Part shown: positions 24,831 through 36,784 of the stretch, one piece after another
How the letters are laid out: the number at the start of each line of letters is the position of its first letter
Numbering within the stretch: position 1 is the first letter of the stretch
Source of the DNA: Wyeomyia smithii
Taxonomy: Eukaryota; Arthropoda; Insecta; Diptera; Culicidae
Reading direction: 5' to 3'
NCBI RefSeq assembly: GCF_029784165.1
Contig: NC_073694.1
Coordinates: forward strand, 159,560,995-159,624,994
DNA length: 64,000 bases
Notes under the pieces: model-generated
What the model was told of the DNA's origin: nothing
What the model saw: the letters and a program-made list of their open reading frames with translations, nothing else
Database searches by the model: none
Translations under genes and position numbers: made by a program

Positions 24831-25202
24831 TATATTCACCTAACTCTTCGAGACTTACCTTGGCGACAACCTGACAATCTTCCAGCGTATGCAGACCGTT
24901 GTCGTTTACTCAATCTGGATACCTTGGAACGCCGTCGCAAGATACAACAGGTATTATTTGTGGCAAAGTTGTTGAATAATGAGGTAGACTCTACAAAACT
25001 CTTGTCGTTGATAGATTTTCGTGCGCCGCAAAGAGCCCTTCAATCATCCGCACTATTGATAAATCACTCTCATCGTACGAACATTGGTCACAATGAACCC
25101 GTTGCCTCGTGTATTAATATGTTTAGTCGTATAGAAGGACATTTTGAATTTGGTGAGCCTTCGCAAAAATTGAAGAAAATGCTAGATAGGATAAGTTTTT
25201 AA
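24831..25202 (+). pseudogene. C-terminal fragment of a second non-LTR reverse transcriptase
   Basis: An open frame of about 123 codons runs to a TAA at 25200-25202. It starts with LRDLPWRQPDNLPAYADRC, continues with a LDTLERRRKIQQVLFVAKLL block, and ends with SRIEGHFEFGEPSQKLKK. This is the typical C-terminal tail of jockey/CR1-group mosquito ORF2 proteins, downstream of the reverse transcriptase domain. It differs from the Juan-like tail just upstream, so two 3' fragments lie next to each other. A 3' tail to about 25350 contains GTGTTGACATGTCACC, similar to the complement of the tail at 9.2 kb. Confidence 0.7.
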
Positions 25203-25350
25203 TATTATATACATATATACCTTAGTTCATTAAAACTTCGAGTAAAGTATATGTAATAGTATAAGTGTATAGTAAAAGTATATGTAATAGTGTTGACATG
25301 TCACCGTTTGTGGCAGAACACACAATATAAATTCTGAATAAATATTAGTA

Positions 25351-26490
25351 AAAAACTAATTCATCACAAAACATCCCCCCTATTAAAAAAAATCACAGAC
25401 GAAGTGCGTTTACTTTCTCAATGGTATTCGGGATTGGTAATAAACAAATGTTTAAGTACTTGAAGGTTTAGATTGGTGGATGGTTTTCGCACGCACCGTT
25501 CGCATAAATTTGCGATGTTCAACAAGAAAAACACTCGTCGCTCACCTTAGTAATGAGTTTACTTCGCGCGCAACGTTGTTCGATTTTGTCACTCACCACG
25601 ATGACAAAATCCTTCCTTTCCGTCGCAGTCGTGGAGATGCAGAGGAAAACTCGGTCTCCGACAACAACGACCTTCTCCCTTACAATCTCCTTCCTTACCC
25701 TTATGACCGTAGGGCTTGGCCGGCGCAATTATCGATATATACAAAGCGGAAGCTACTGAATTGTTGTTCATTGAAGACGGTAAACTAATCCCAAGTGGCC
25801 ATACCAGAGCTCCGAAATCTCACATTCAATGCTTGTAATTCACCTGAAATGAAGCTAACTGTACACTCAATCTCAGCCTCCGCAGTGATACTGAATTGAG
25901 TCTAGTTACCCTTACCCTAAATTTAACGTTTTACTGATTCGGCTGGTGTTACTTTTTATCATGCTTTGCCATTCATTCGTTCAAGAATGTAATGTATGAT
26001 ATCAAACTTATAGCGCCTATTTAGTTTCGTCAGGCTACAGCAAGCATTGGGTGCTGTACAGGATGAAGCATGATTCTTTAAATTAGTGTTACTATAGAAC
26101 CATTTAACAAGAAACCAATGGCTAATATTTATTTCAGCACCAGGAACTAGAAAATAACTATAAATCCAGCGAATTGATAGAATTTTGAACAGAGACTTCA
26201 GTCAAGCAAGCGCCAAGTAGTTGATATTTAAACGAACGAGAGATTCACACCACTATCGGCACGGTAAAAGGTTTTTGTCAGAGCATGCTGTATGAGGGAT
26301 AGAATAGTATGAAATAACTGGAAATATTGTACTCTGAATGCTCTTATTATTCGCCTTCACACAGTTCTGTCACTTTTTCCGAACTCTGGGCCATACACGT
26401 GGTTCTCTGTGCAACTTCTTCAGCTCAGATCGATCACGAGGGAGCAACTTCGAAATGTGCGGTCGTCAAGCTCAAGCCCAAATACAGGCC
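25351..26490. other. Unassigned sequence
   Basis: Several overlapping short frames lie around 25.5-25.8 kb in a GC-richer patch. No motif was recognised. Confidence 0.4.
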
Positions 26491-26491
26491 A

Positions 26492-26650
26492 TGTTCGATT
26501 TTGGCAACACATCCAAAATTTAAATTTTTTATGATGCCTACCAGACTGAATTGAAAATTCCATTCAACGCTTGGATGGTTGCTGGTGGCAACACTTCCAA
26601 GGTTTTTATGTTGCCAAAATTGAACTGTACCAAAACGAAAATCGAACAAT
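26492..26650. repeat. ~160-bp MITE-like element
   Basis: The left end, TGTTCGATTTTGGCAACAC, and the complement of the right end, TTGTTCGATTTTCGTTTTGG, form imperfect terminal inverted repeats. The internal sequence also pairs in part (GGTGGCAACACTTCC, GTTGCCAAAATTG). There is no coding capacity. Confidence 0.5.
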
Positions 26651-29600
26651 AATAATAATGATAAAAAAAAAATAAAAATTCTAGTAATGATGAAAAATTA
26701 CATAACTATGGCAATGATTCAAATGACAAATATAATTTAAATGGAAACAATGATAGAATCAAAAATGGAAAAAATGATATGAACGACAAATTTGAAAGGT
26801 ATACAAAATATTAAAAATAAATAGAAAACTCAACAATGACAAAAATTACACAATGACAAAAATAATAAGAATGGTATATATTGCATTAATGACATATATG
26901 CGCAAAATTCTAATGAAATGATTATAATGACAGGAAAGAAACAGCAATTGAACAAAAATGAAGCAAATATACAACCAAAAATAAAACAAAAATGACTGCA
27001 TCGACCAAAATGAAAACAATGAGAAATAAAAATGAAACGAAACTGCAACAAAAATAATTAAAAATGGAATAAAGATGTAAAAAAATGTGAATAAAAATAA
27101 AACGAAAAGAAAGAACTTCAATGAAACATTATGAAACTAAACATAAAACAATTATAAAACAGATAAGACCGAAAATTAACACAAAAAACAGGAAAAAGGT
27201 AATATAAAAATGACAGATATTCCAAAACTGAAACAAAAGATGAGGGAAAAAGGAAAAATAAAAGAAACATAAACAAAACTAAAATAACTCACGAAAAAGA
27301 AACAAAACTAAATAGAAAAAGTAACAAGGAAACAAACAAAACATAAAAATGTTACAATTATGGAACAAAAATTTAAAAAGAATGAACCTAACATGAAACA
27401 AATGTAAAACAAAAATGAAACAAATAAAAAAAAAGATAAGTGAAAAAAAAATTAAATTAAAGTGAACTCTATACAAAAAAAAAATAAAACAAGCTAAAAC
27501 AAAAATGACTGAAATGATACGAAAAAAATTAGGTGAAACAAAAGTGTGTAAATATTACAAAAATTAAACGAAAAAAACGAGAACAATTCATAAAATAAGA
27601 AGCAAAAATAAAACATAAATGACCTAAATGGTAAAAATGAAACAGAGATAAAACCGAACTAAAAATAAAAATTGTTTTATTTTTATTTAGGTTTTGTTTC
27701 ACGAATATTATAAAAATTTATTTAGTTAATATTTTGACACGAATATTATAAAAATATGACACGAATGTTATAATATAATGACAAAAACTACAAAAACAAA
27801 CCAAATCAAACAAAAAAAAACTTAATCAAATATGAAGCAAACATAAAACAAAAATTACTTAAACGATAAAAAGAAACCAATATGAATTTGAAATGGAACA
27901 AAAAAGAATTAAAAATGAAAAAAATTGAAACCAAACGAAACGAAAGAGAAACATAAATGAAAAGAAATGTTTAAAATAAAGGACTAAAAATTAAATAAAA
28001 CACGTATACTAAATTTTGACGAAATTCAAGCAAAAAAATAAAAAATAAACAAATATGCAATAAAAATAAAATACATATGAAAGAAAATAAAAAAAATGAA
28101 ACTAACACGGAAGGCAATTGACTAAAATAATAAAAATAATAAAATTGAAACAGAATTAAAAAAAAAATGAAGTCATAATGAATAAAATTATACATAAAAA
28201 TAAACAGAATGAAACAAAAAGAAAAATAATATAAAAACTACAAAAATGACACAAAAGAGGAACAAAAATTTACCAAATTTCGGGCAAAAATGAAACAAAG
28301 ATGAAACAAAACTGACCAAAATGAAAAAATGGAACCGAAAGTTGAAACGAAAATCAATTAAAAAAAAAAACAAAAGTTACATAAAAATGAAACTAAGTTG
28401 AAACGAAAATAGAAAAAATATGTAAACAAGATGTTTTAAAAATAAACTGAACATTGTTTCATGTGAATGCAACAGAAATGTGAATGTAACAGAAGCGAAA
28501 CAAAAATTAAATGAAAAAGGAACAAAAATAAAACAAAAATGAATAAAAGAAACGAAAAGGTAGAACATTAATGGAACATTGATGAACTAAACATGAAACA
28601 AATATAAAACAGATAGAAACAAAAACGAAACCAAAAAATAAAAAAAAGTAATATAAAAATGACATACATGTAGTTGTGAAACAAAAAAAAGGGGGAGGAA
28701 AGAAACAAATAAGAAACACAAAACAACACTAGATAATTAATTAATTAATATTAAACAACAAATGTATTGAACAGGAGTTTAATTAATATTGAACAAAATT
28801 GAATAGAAAAAATAGGAAAAATGGAACCAAAAAGAAACAAAAATTATTTGAAAATGGAACAAATATGAAACAAAATTGAATAAAAATGGAGCAACAATAA
28901 AACAAAAATGTAACAGGAATGAGCTAAACAAAATTTAAAATAATCAAAAATGATAGAAATTATATACATGAACCATAAATGACTAGCAAAACCGATAGAC
29001 CTGAAATGAAGATCAACAAGGTTGTAACAAAGAGGAAAGATAATTGAAACAAAAATAAAAATGGAACGAACAAGGAGCACAAACGAAACAAAAATTTATT
29101 AAAAATTTACTGAGAATGAATTATTAATGAGCTAATTACAAAATAAATATAAAACAAAAACGAACAAAAATATCAAAAATATGTCAACAAAGAAGCAAAA
29201 ATGAAACAAAAGTAAAACATATATCGAACACATATGAAACGAAAACAAAACAAAACTGAACCAAAATAAAAAAAAAATAAACAAAAATAAAGCATGAATG
29301 ACATAACATTAAAATAAAAGTACTAGGAAAAGGAAAAATATAAACAAAAGTGAAATGAAAATAATCAATTATCCCAAATGTGACAAAATATTTTAAAATG
29401 AAACCAGAATAAAACGGAAACGGAGAAAAAATGAAAAAAAAAACATTGAGAAAAATAAACGAAAAGGGGGAAAAACGAAACCCAAACGAAAAACGAACAG
29501 AAATGAAGAAAAGTGTTAAGAAATGGATTAAAAATGAATAAAACATGAAACAAAACTGTAGCGAGAATAATAAAAATGCAACGTAAAACAACCAAATTTG

Positions 29601-31410
29601 GGCGAAGTTAAAGAAAAATGAAAAAAAATATGCAATAAAAAATATAATATTTCTGAATGAAAAACTAAACAAAATTTGAAACCAAAAATAAAAGCAACTG
29701 ACTAAAATAACAGCTAATGAAAAATAATTAAAGAAAACTAAATATAATAAAAATGAACTCAATACGAAACAAAATGAATCAAAAATGATACGGAAAAAAA
29801 AGATTGTAATATAAAATTGAGGAAAATCTTGTATTATTTTCCTCAAACTTAAAAAGTGAAATGCAAAAAAAGAGAAGAAATATTTATTTAATATGAGGCA
29901 AAAATGAAATAAAAATGACTTTAATCGTAAAAATTCAACAAATTGTTCCGTAAAACTGAAATAAAAATTGTTCATTGCTTTAATTTTTGATTCATATTTA
30001 TTTCATCAAAACAAAAATAAATCAAAAATTAAACGAAAATGAAACCGAAACAAAACGAAAAAAAAAACAGAAATGGCGAGAAATGTTGACAAAATGGAAT
30101 AAACATGAAACAGAAATGAAGCGAATATGATAAAAATGAAACATTTGAAACAATATGAAATAAAAATGAGAAACACATAAAAAATGACAGAAACTACAAA
30201 AATGAAACAAGAAAAGGGGAAAAATCTTTATCAGATATGAAGCAAATATGAAACAAAAATGAGTTAGACGATAAAAAGAAACAAAAATAAATCAGAACTG
30301 AAACAAAAATGAAACTAAACTGAATTAAAAATGTAACAAAAAATAAAACCAAAACGAAACAAAAGAAGAACATAAACGAAGAAAAAATATTTTAAAATAG
30401 GAACTACAAATTAAACTAAACATAAACATGAAACAAAAATGATAAAAATTGAAAAAATGTAAAGCAAAAATGAAAAAAAATAAATGAAACAATCACGCAA
30501 TGAGAATAAACTAATTCTGAAAGAGAACTTGAACAAAAATTAAACCGAAACGAAAATCAATTGACTTAAATAACAAAAATGGTAAAAATGAAACAAAATT
30601 GAGAGCAATAATATAAGAATTACATAACTGAAACGAAATTAGAAACAAAAGTTAATCAAATATGGAGCTAAAATGAAACAAAGATGAAACAAAACTGACC
30701 AAAATTATAACAACGAAAACAAAATGAAACAAGATTGAAACAAAAATTGATTGAAAATAGAGCAAAAACGAAATAAAAATGAAACTAAGTTGAAACAAAA
30801 AAGGACCAAAGATAAAAAAAAATGTAAACAAGATATTCTTAAAATAAATAAAACATCGTTTCAGGTAAATGTAACAGATCTTAAACAAAAATTAAATAAA
30901 AATGAAGCAAAAATAAAATAAAATGAAAACGAAACAAAACAGAGCAAAAAAGGACAAAAAATGCAACCAAAATATACCTAAAATAAACTAAACATTGTTT
31001 CATGTAAATGTAACAAAAATTAATCAATAATGTAGCAAAAATGGGTCTTATACGATGTAACAAAATGATAGAACGAATCAAGAATGGAGTAAATATGAAA
31101 GAAAAATTAAGGTAACAAGATAAACCTTTATTTAAACGAACATGACACACAAATTAAGCAAAATAAAATAAAATAAAACAAAAATAAAATAACGACTAAT
31201 AAATAAAAAGGAAACGAAAATGAAGCAGAACTGAAACGAAAATGAAGCAAAACTAAACAAAATGAAACAAGAACGACTGAAATGACGAAATAATAAAAAT
31301 AGAACACGTATATGTTAAGCATAACAGAAGTAACAATACTATAACAGTAGAAGCAAAAACAACCAAAAAATATCACAAATTCACAAAAAACGACAAATGA
31401 AACACAAATG
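26651..31410. repeat. 4.7-kb A-rich degenerate satellite with higher-order repeats
   Basis: For almost 5 kb the plus strand is built from loose variants of AAACAAAAATGAAAC, with T and C scarce. I counted 37 A in the 60 bases from 28321. Longer blocks recur. GTAAACAAGATGTTTT..ACATTGTTTCATG occurs near 28410, 30820 and 30960. A GAAACAAAGATGAAACAAAA block occurs near 28285 and 30673. A TATGAAGCAAA block occurs near 27830 and 30236. Offsets of about 2.4 kb repeat, and one of about 1.57 kb links 28017-28115 with 29590-29690. Minus-strand open frames rich in F, I and S, up to 263 codons (29975-29184), are by-products of stop-poor T-rich sequence and are not proposed as genes. Confidence 0.9.
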
Positions 31411-32790
31411 ATAATTGGAAGAATGAATTTCAGGAAACTGATTAAGCCTTGTGAAAAATGTCAAACAATAGTGTCTTCTTAAAACTACTTGAAATTTTTT
31501 TTGCCTACGAAAAAATGCGAAATAAACACCTATTTTTTGTAATACAGTAATATAAACATAAAGTTATACCAAATATTTTGATAAAAAGTCCAGGAAGAAG
31601 TAATGAAACAACAACATTTTTTTGGCAGGTTTCAGAGCATATTTTAAATACCAACACTTTTAAGAACAATCATTGGACTATGTTACATGATTTCATCTGT
31701 TATTTAGATAAAAAAAGCTAACAATGATTAACTTCCTCAATGCATCGAGTTATTTGGTATTAATGTTTAAAAAGTTAGAAAATAATAGAAGAGAGCAAAA
31801 CTGTCTCTTGAAATTTATTCTTTGTTGAAACTTGACATTATTCCAAAACTTTTAGTCAAATAACTAAAATAGAGAGAAGTAAGACAAATTTTGACTCAAA
31901 AGTTGAGTTCCATTCAAATCAATAATAGTCGATTGATTTATTGCGTACTTTCAGATCATTTGGCATGGATCTGCTCTTAATCATTTTTGTGAGGGTAGTT
32001 GAGAGTATCGATTCTCAATAGTATGTTCGTATTTCCCTTCTCTTCTATTATTTGATGGTTGATGGTGATGAAGAGGTTCATGAAGTTGACTGTGACTGTG
32101 TGGGTCATACACTTCTGATTGTCATGTATTACTTTCATGATGCACGAAGTTGTTGATACAAGACACAAATAGTTTAGATAGCGATAAACAGTGAAAAGTA
32201 AAGTAAATGCTGCGAAGTTTCAATAATTTTCAAAAAAATGTATGGTTAATAGTAAACCAGCACCTAATTCTTAAAACAAAAATATTGTGCTAAAAGCAGA
32301 TACTTCTGGACCAATTTAAGGCCGCCATGCTGATTGCAGAATAAAATCCATCATGGTGTCTACCCACAGCTGACAAGTTTTTGATACAATAAACATATAA
32401 TGTTCTTGCTCTTTTTATTGATAAGAAGTAAGTTAATCATTCTTTTGCTATTTTTTTGCTATCAAATTCGTAATCAACAAACTGAAACCGCAACAACAAA
32501 GAAACACGATTGCCATTTATTGCCGGGTTTCTGTCAAATCAACGACAAGGAGAACCTTGTCTGGGCTTTTGTGCCTATAGTCAGTCATATTTTGTGATTC
32601 ATAACGAACGAGAATGAACAAATGCCAAATATGCTCCGTCCCGTTTGTCACCGCGTTTCCACGGCCAGCGAATTGCTGGTATGGCTGCACAATGCCGTAC
32701 TGCTGAAAGATTGATTTCATGAGAAAATGTATGTATACCTATACAAACATATTATATCGTTTGTACGCAATCTAATTGTGGTTACTTTCG
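31411..32790. other. AT-rich stretch, nothing recognised
   Basis: Short frames only. No motif, RNA or repeat boundary was identified. Confidence 0.4.
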
Positions 32791-32919
32791 GGTCGTGGCT
32801 GTCGTCCTCATAATCGCGCCACAACAAAGATCGAAAAAGCTACAGCTATTATCTGAAACCGGAGCGAAAAAGGAAGCGAAGATAAAAAAAACTATTGCGG
32901 TCAAAGTGTTCTCTACGGT

Positions 32920-33510
32920 ATGTTTGTTATTGTTATCCACTGGCCGTCGAAGCGTTTCTTTTTGGGTGTTTTGTTCTTCCTTCTACCTTGCGCTACGATC
33001 CCAGCGGGCCGAAATCCATTTTGGGAGATTAAGAAGAAACTCTTATCCTTTGACGGGTCTTTTTTACACGACAAATGTACGGCCTGCGGTTACGACCGGC
33101 AAGCATTAACACCCTTTTCAGGTAAGCGGTCGCCTCGGTTGCATGAAGTTTTGGCTAAGATAAATTGTTTTCTCAGCCCTTCGATCTCGGCTCGAGTCGA
33201 GAGACAAAAACCGCAAACAGTTGATTAATATTCATTGATTCAAAAATGATGGTAAGGTTTTCTCTAAGTTTCAGTACAAATCGATGCTGTCGTACTGCGA
33301 CGACGCCGACGCATGGCCGCTCAATTGGATGAATTATTTTCGTTTATTGTGGCACCTAAAACGGTCGGTAATATTTCACTCGAACGGAAGAAGAAAAATG
33401 GAACCCACAACGATGGCGCTAGTGCGGGTCCGGCCATTTCTCTGATCCAGCAAATTTCTTCACTGGTGGACTCTAGGCAGCTTGGAGTAAATCGAAATGG
33501 GAAACAATAA
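32920..33510 (+). CDS. Weak two-exon gene candidate, unrecognised
   Basis: An ATG frame at 32920 runs into a good donor site (CAG/GTAAGC, intron start 33122). A pyrimidine-containing acceptor (TTTCAG, exon start 33275) follows after 153 bp. Joining the two keeps one frame into the open stretch that holds ATG 33313 and stops at 33510, giving about 145 codons. The first part has a hydrophobic run (FFLGVLFFLLPC) and a CTACGYD motif. The second has LDELFSFIVAPKT and a C-terminal SLIQQISSLVD helix. No family is recognised and the frame match could be chance. The downstream exon may equally stand alone. Splice prediction is by eye. Confidence 0.25.
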
Positions 33511-33514
33511 TGTT

Positions 33515-34270
33515 TACGATGATTTATCGCTTTCATCCGGCAGTGTTCCAAATCCGGGCAGCGTAGGTGCTGTTCCATGTTTATGTTACACCTTATGCTT
33601 TTTGTGTGTCTTTCAATAAGCCGTATAAACATTCTGTAAAGTCCTATTTGTTCTGCTGTGTACTATGCTATGCTCGGGCGGGACGAGGAAAACGGAAATG
33701 GAGCGAAGGGAAGTGATTATTAGCACCCGCTTTTCTTGTTTATTTGTTTGAACGAGTGCTGATTATTGTTGTCGACATCTGTCAGTCAATGAAGGCGGTA
33801 AGATAAATTGGACCGGGCGCTGAACACTAACAAACCGGAGTTATTTTTCTAGTGTTATGTTTCTGCCGCTAGTAAAGACATTTAATTGATGCAACAGTAG
33901 ATTAACACTGCAACAAATAATTCAGAAGCATTTATTTCACGATTTATATCCTATAAGTTTTATAACCATTTCCTGTGCAAATGCTGCACCTCAATGGCTA
34001 AATAGAAAATTTGAAATCGTAAATCCACGGTTTAGTAGAATAAAACAAATGAAGGTGTTGAAACATCTCTAGAAAAACTTCAAGTTCAATGAAGTTAATA
34101 TAACATGTTAGGGTTCACCACGACTGTTGCATAGTGTCATTGAAAAACCTAATTTGCAACGAAAAAATCATTCTTATTTCAAAACAAATTATGTCAACAG
34201 TATTGTGGAAAATGATTATTTGTCTGGAAATTCATTAATTGCTAAGTCACACAAAAATTCAAATGGAAAC
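33515..34270. other. Unassigned sequence upstream of the retrotransposon
   Basis: No gene or repeat was recognised. The stretch ends in the left target duplication of the element. Confidence 0.4.
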
Positions 34271-34284
34271 AAGATAATGTATAT
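34271..34284. repeat. Left target-site duplication (14 bp)
   Basis: AAGATAATGTATAT here is repeated exactly at 40152-40165, immediately after the poly(A) tail. Confidence 0.95.
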
Positions 34285-34320
34285 CATTCTGTGCCGAACA
34301 CGCATCAGTACTGGACGTGT
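34285..34320 (+). promoter_or_regulatory. Internal 5' promoter: initiator and +28 downstream element
   Basis: The element opens with CATTC, an initiator-like start, with +1 at A34286. GGACGTGT at 34313-34320 begins at exactly +28. This fits the RGACGTGY downstream element that is established for Drosophila I, F, Doc and jockey elements, where TATA-less internal promoters let the full transcript carry its own promoter. Confidence 0.75.
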
Positions 34321-34730
34321 TTGGTGATCGGTCCGATAGAGTATAAAACAAAAGACGTGTGAACAAGTGTTGGCATTGTTTGCCTGGTCAAGTGAAATAA
34401 ATCCGGGTTCAAGGTCGTGCCTTTGTGCAACTGTTTCGCATCGTGACTGCCAGCTGGTGCGTAAGCCGATTTGGCTGCTGGCTGGATTGTGCTACAGCAG
34501 TGGACGAGACACAAACGAGGAAAAAGAAGAAGCCATCAGTGTCAGCGAGTTGTATCGCTGTGTGGAGTGATCTCACACCTGGCTCGCTGCTGGTGGCTGT
34601 TTGGTGCTGCTGTATTGGTGCTGCTGGCTGTAACGGCTGCTACTTCGAACGATCGGACAACCAATCTACTGGAAGGGAGAAATAAAAAGGTACGTGTTCT
34701 TGTCAGCGCTAGTGTGCTAGACTTAGCGCG

Positions 34731-36101
34731 ATGGATGTAGATCCCTCGCCTCCCGCGCCACCATCCCCGAACCCCTCTGACCCTGACCCTTCTGTTACCC
34801 CCTCCCCTGTACATTCTTCAGTCCCCCCTCGCCCCAGGCTTTACCCAGACGGAGCCCAGGGCAGCTATACTGTTTATTTTCGGCCAAAGGCAGGACCGAA
34901 ATCGAAAAAGTTGAACCTCTTGCAGATTTCTAAAGACCTGACGAAGGAGTACAAGGGCGTGACCGAAATTTCCAAGGTCCGGCCTAACAAGCTCCGTGTC
35001 GTGGTCGGTAACCTGAAAGAGGCCAACGATATAGCTTGCTCTGAGCTCTTCACACGCGAGTATCGCGTTTACATACCCGCACGAGACGTGGAGATCGACG
35101 GTGTCATAACCGATTCGAGTCTGTCCGTCGAGTGTATACTGCAAAGTGCCAAAGGGTGCTTTAAGAACAAAACGTGTCCCGAAGTAAAGGTGCTCGACTG
35201 CAAGCAATTGCGGTCAGCATCGATCATCGGTGGCAAAACAGTATACACTCCGTCAGACTCGTTTCGAGTTACGTTCGCCGGGTCTGCACTACCAAGCCAC
35301 GTCTCGATCCACCGGGTTCGTCTCCCTGTGAGGCTCTACGTGCCCCGCGTCATGAACTGCCTGAATTGCAAGCAGTTAGGCCATACAGCCGCCTACTGCT
35401 GCAATAAGGCACGTTGTGGCAAGTGTGGGGAGTCTCATGCGGAAGATTCTTGCAGTGTTAACGCTGAAAAGTGTATTCACTGCGGAGAAAATCTGCATGA
35501 GCTCTCGACATGTGCGGTGTACATGCAGCGCAGGGATAAAATAAAACGGTCTCTCAAAGAGCGTTCAAAGCGTTCCTACGCTGACATGCTGAAGAAGACC
35601 GTTACCACTTCTCCCGTTACTTCGAATCCCTTCGATCTGTTGTCCTCTGATGAAACCGATTCTGACGATTCACCAGCGGGAGCATCTTACGCCAATCCTG
35701 GGGAGTCTAGAAAGAGGAAAAATATTTCCTCTCCTAAACTTCCCAGAAAAGGTCCTAAGATTTCTCAAAGTGAAATGAAAGTTACAAACAAACCAAACAG
35801 TGCTGCGGAAAAACCGAAGCAAACTCCTCCTGGGCTGGCAAATTTAAAGTCCCAGAAGGAGTTCCCAGCACTGCCAGGAACATCTAAAACCCCAGTTGCT
35901 CCTTTTACACTCCCAGTTGATGAAACAAACTCTGGATTAGTGAAATTTTCTGACATTGTGGACTGGATTTTTGAAACTTTCAATGTACCCGATCCAATTA
36001 AAATTTTTCTTACAGCATTCCTCCCAACAGTTAGATCATTTTTGAAGCAGTTGACTGCCCAATGGCCTCTCCTTGCAGCGATTGTATCCTTCGATGCCTA
36101 A
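34731..36101 (+). CDS. ORF1, gag-like nucleic-acid-binding protein
   Basis: A 456-residue protein. The N-terminus is proline-rich and acidic (PSPPAPPSPNPSDPDPS region). A basic middle domain covering residues ~40-200 contains VEIDGVITDSSLSV and PSDSFRVTFAGSALP. Residues ~210-261 hold three CCHC-type knuckles: CLNCKQLGHTAAYC, CGKCGESHAEDSC (with one residue less before the H) and CIHCGENLHELSTC. A lysine-rich, serine-rich low-complexity segment and a hydrophobic C-terminal helix region follow. In this group ORF1 coats the element RNA and acts as a chaperone during reverse transcription. The ATG at 34731 is the first in frame after a 446-bp leader. The frame is uninterrupted. A decayed relative is at 215-1235. 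Confidence 0.95.
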   Translation: MDVDPSPPAPPSPNPSDPDPSVTPSPVHSSVPPRPRLYPDGAQGSYTVYFRPKAGPKSKKLNLLQISKDLTKEYKGVTEISKVRPNKLRVVVGNLKEANDIACSELFTREYRVYIPARDVEIDGVITDSSLSVECILQSAKGCFKNKTCPEVKVLDCKQLRSASIIGGKTVYTPSDSFRVTFAGSALPSHVSIHRVRLPVRLYVPRVMNCLNCKQLGHTAAYCCNKARCGKCGESHAEDSCSVNAEKCIHCGENLHELSTCAVYMQRRDKIKRSLKERSKRSYADMLKKTVTTSPVTSNPFDLLSSDETDSDDSPAGASYANPGESRKRKNISSPKLPRKGPKISQSEMKVTNKPNSAAEKPKQTPPGLANLKSQKEFPALPGTSKTPVAPFTLPVDETNSGLVKFSDIVDWIFETFNVPDPIKIFLTAFLPTVRSFLKQLTAQWPLLAAIVSFDA

Positions 36102-36771
36102 TTCAACTGCGTATATGAAGGATTCTATCTCTGTCTTACAGTGGAATTGTAGAAGTATTTTACCAAAAATTGATTCGTTTAAAGTTTTGATAAATAAAAA
36201 CAAATGCGATGCATTTTCCCTTTGTGAAACTTGGCTTACTTCAAATATTGATCTCAACTTCCATGATTTTAATATTATTCGCCTTGATCGAGACACCCCA
36301 TATGGAGGAGTACTTTTAGGGATTAAAAAGTGCTATTCTTTCTATCGTATTAACCTCCCCTCGATTCCAGGCATCGAAGTTGTCGCATGTCAAATGACAA
36401 TACAAGGTAAAGAGCTTTGTATTGCCTCAATATATATTCCCCCCAGAGCACAGGTTGGGCAACGGCTGCTCTTTGATTTAATAGAACTTCTTCCCTCGCC
36501 ACGTTTGATTTTGGGAGACTTCAACTCTCATGGCGTGGCTTGGGGTTCCCCATACAATGATAACCGCTCCTCTTTAATCTATAACCTTTGCGATGACTTC
36601 GACATGACTATTTTAAACAACGGTGAAATGACACGTATCCCGAAACCTCCAGCGCGCCCAAGCGCTTTGGATCTATCCTTATGTTCGACGTCGCTACGGT
36701 TGGATTGCACATGGAAGGTAATCCTCGATCCTCACGGTAGCCTATCTGCCTATTCTTATTTCAATTACTAA
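36094..36771 (+). pseudogene. ORF2 part 1: AP-type endonuclease, cut off by a lesion
   Basis: The ATG at 36094 overlaps the ORF1 stop by eight bases. The product has the apurinic-endonuclease-like landmarks: LQWNCRSI (N), CETWL (E), IYIPPRA (Y), LGDFNSHGVAWG (D, N) and the final DPHGS. The expected next residues are the catalytic D-H of the conserved SDH triplet. Here four bases replace the six expected, the frame shifts, and translation stops at 36769-36771. In the family this enzyme nicks target DNA to prime reverse transcription. With the histidine motif lost and the rest of ORF2 out of frame, this copy cannot be autonomous as it stands. Confidence 0.9.
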
Positions 36772-36784
36772 CGGGTCAACTCGC

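Noticed and set aside
29184..29975. 263-codon minus-strand open frame rich in F, I, S, L
   Set aside because: It lies wholly in the A-rich satellite. The complement is T-rich and poor in stops. Other frames of the same tract give similar low-complexity products.
26651..31410. CRISPR-like or origin-like repeat array
   Set aside because: Units are degenerate without fixed spacers. The flanking content is eukaryotic mobile DNA.
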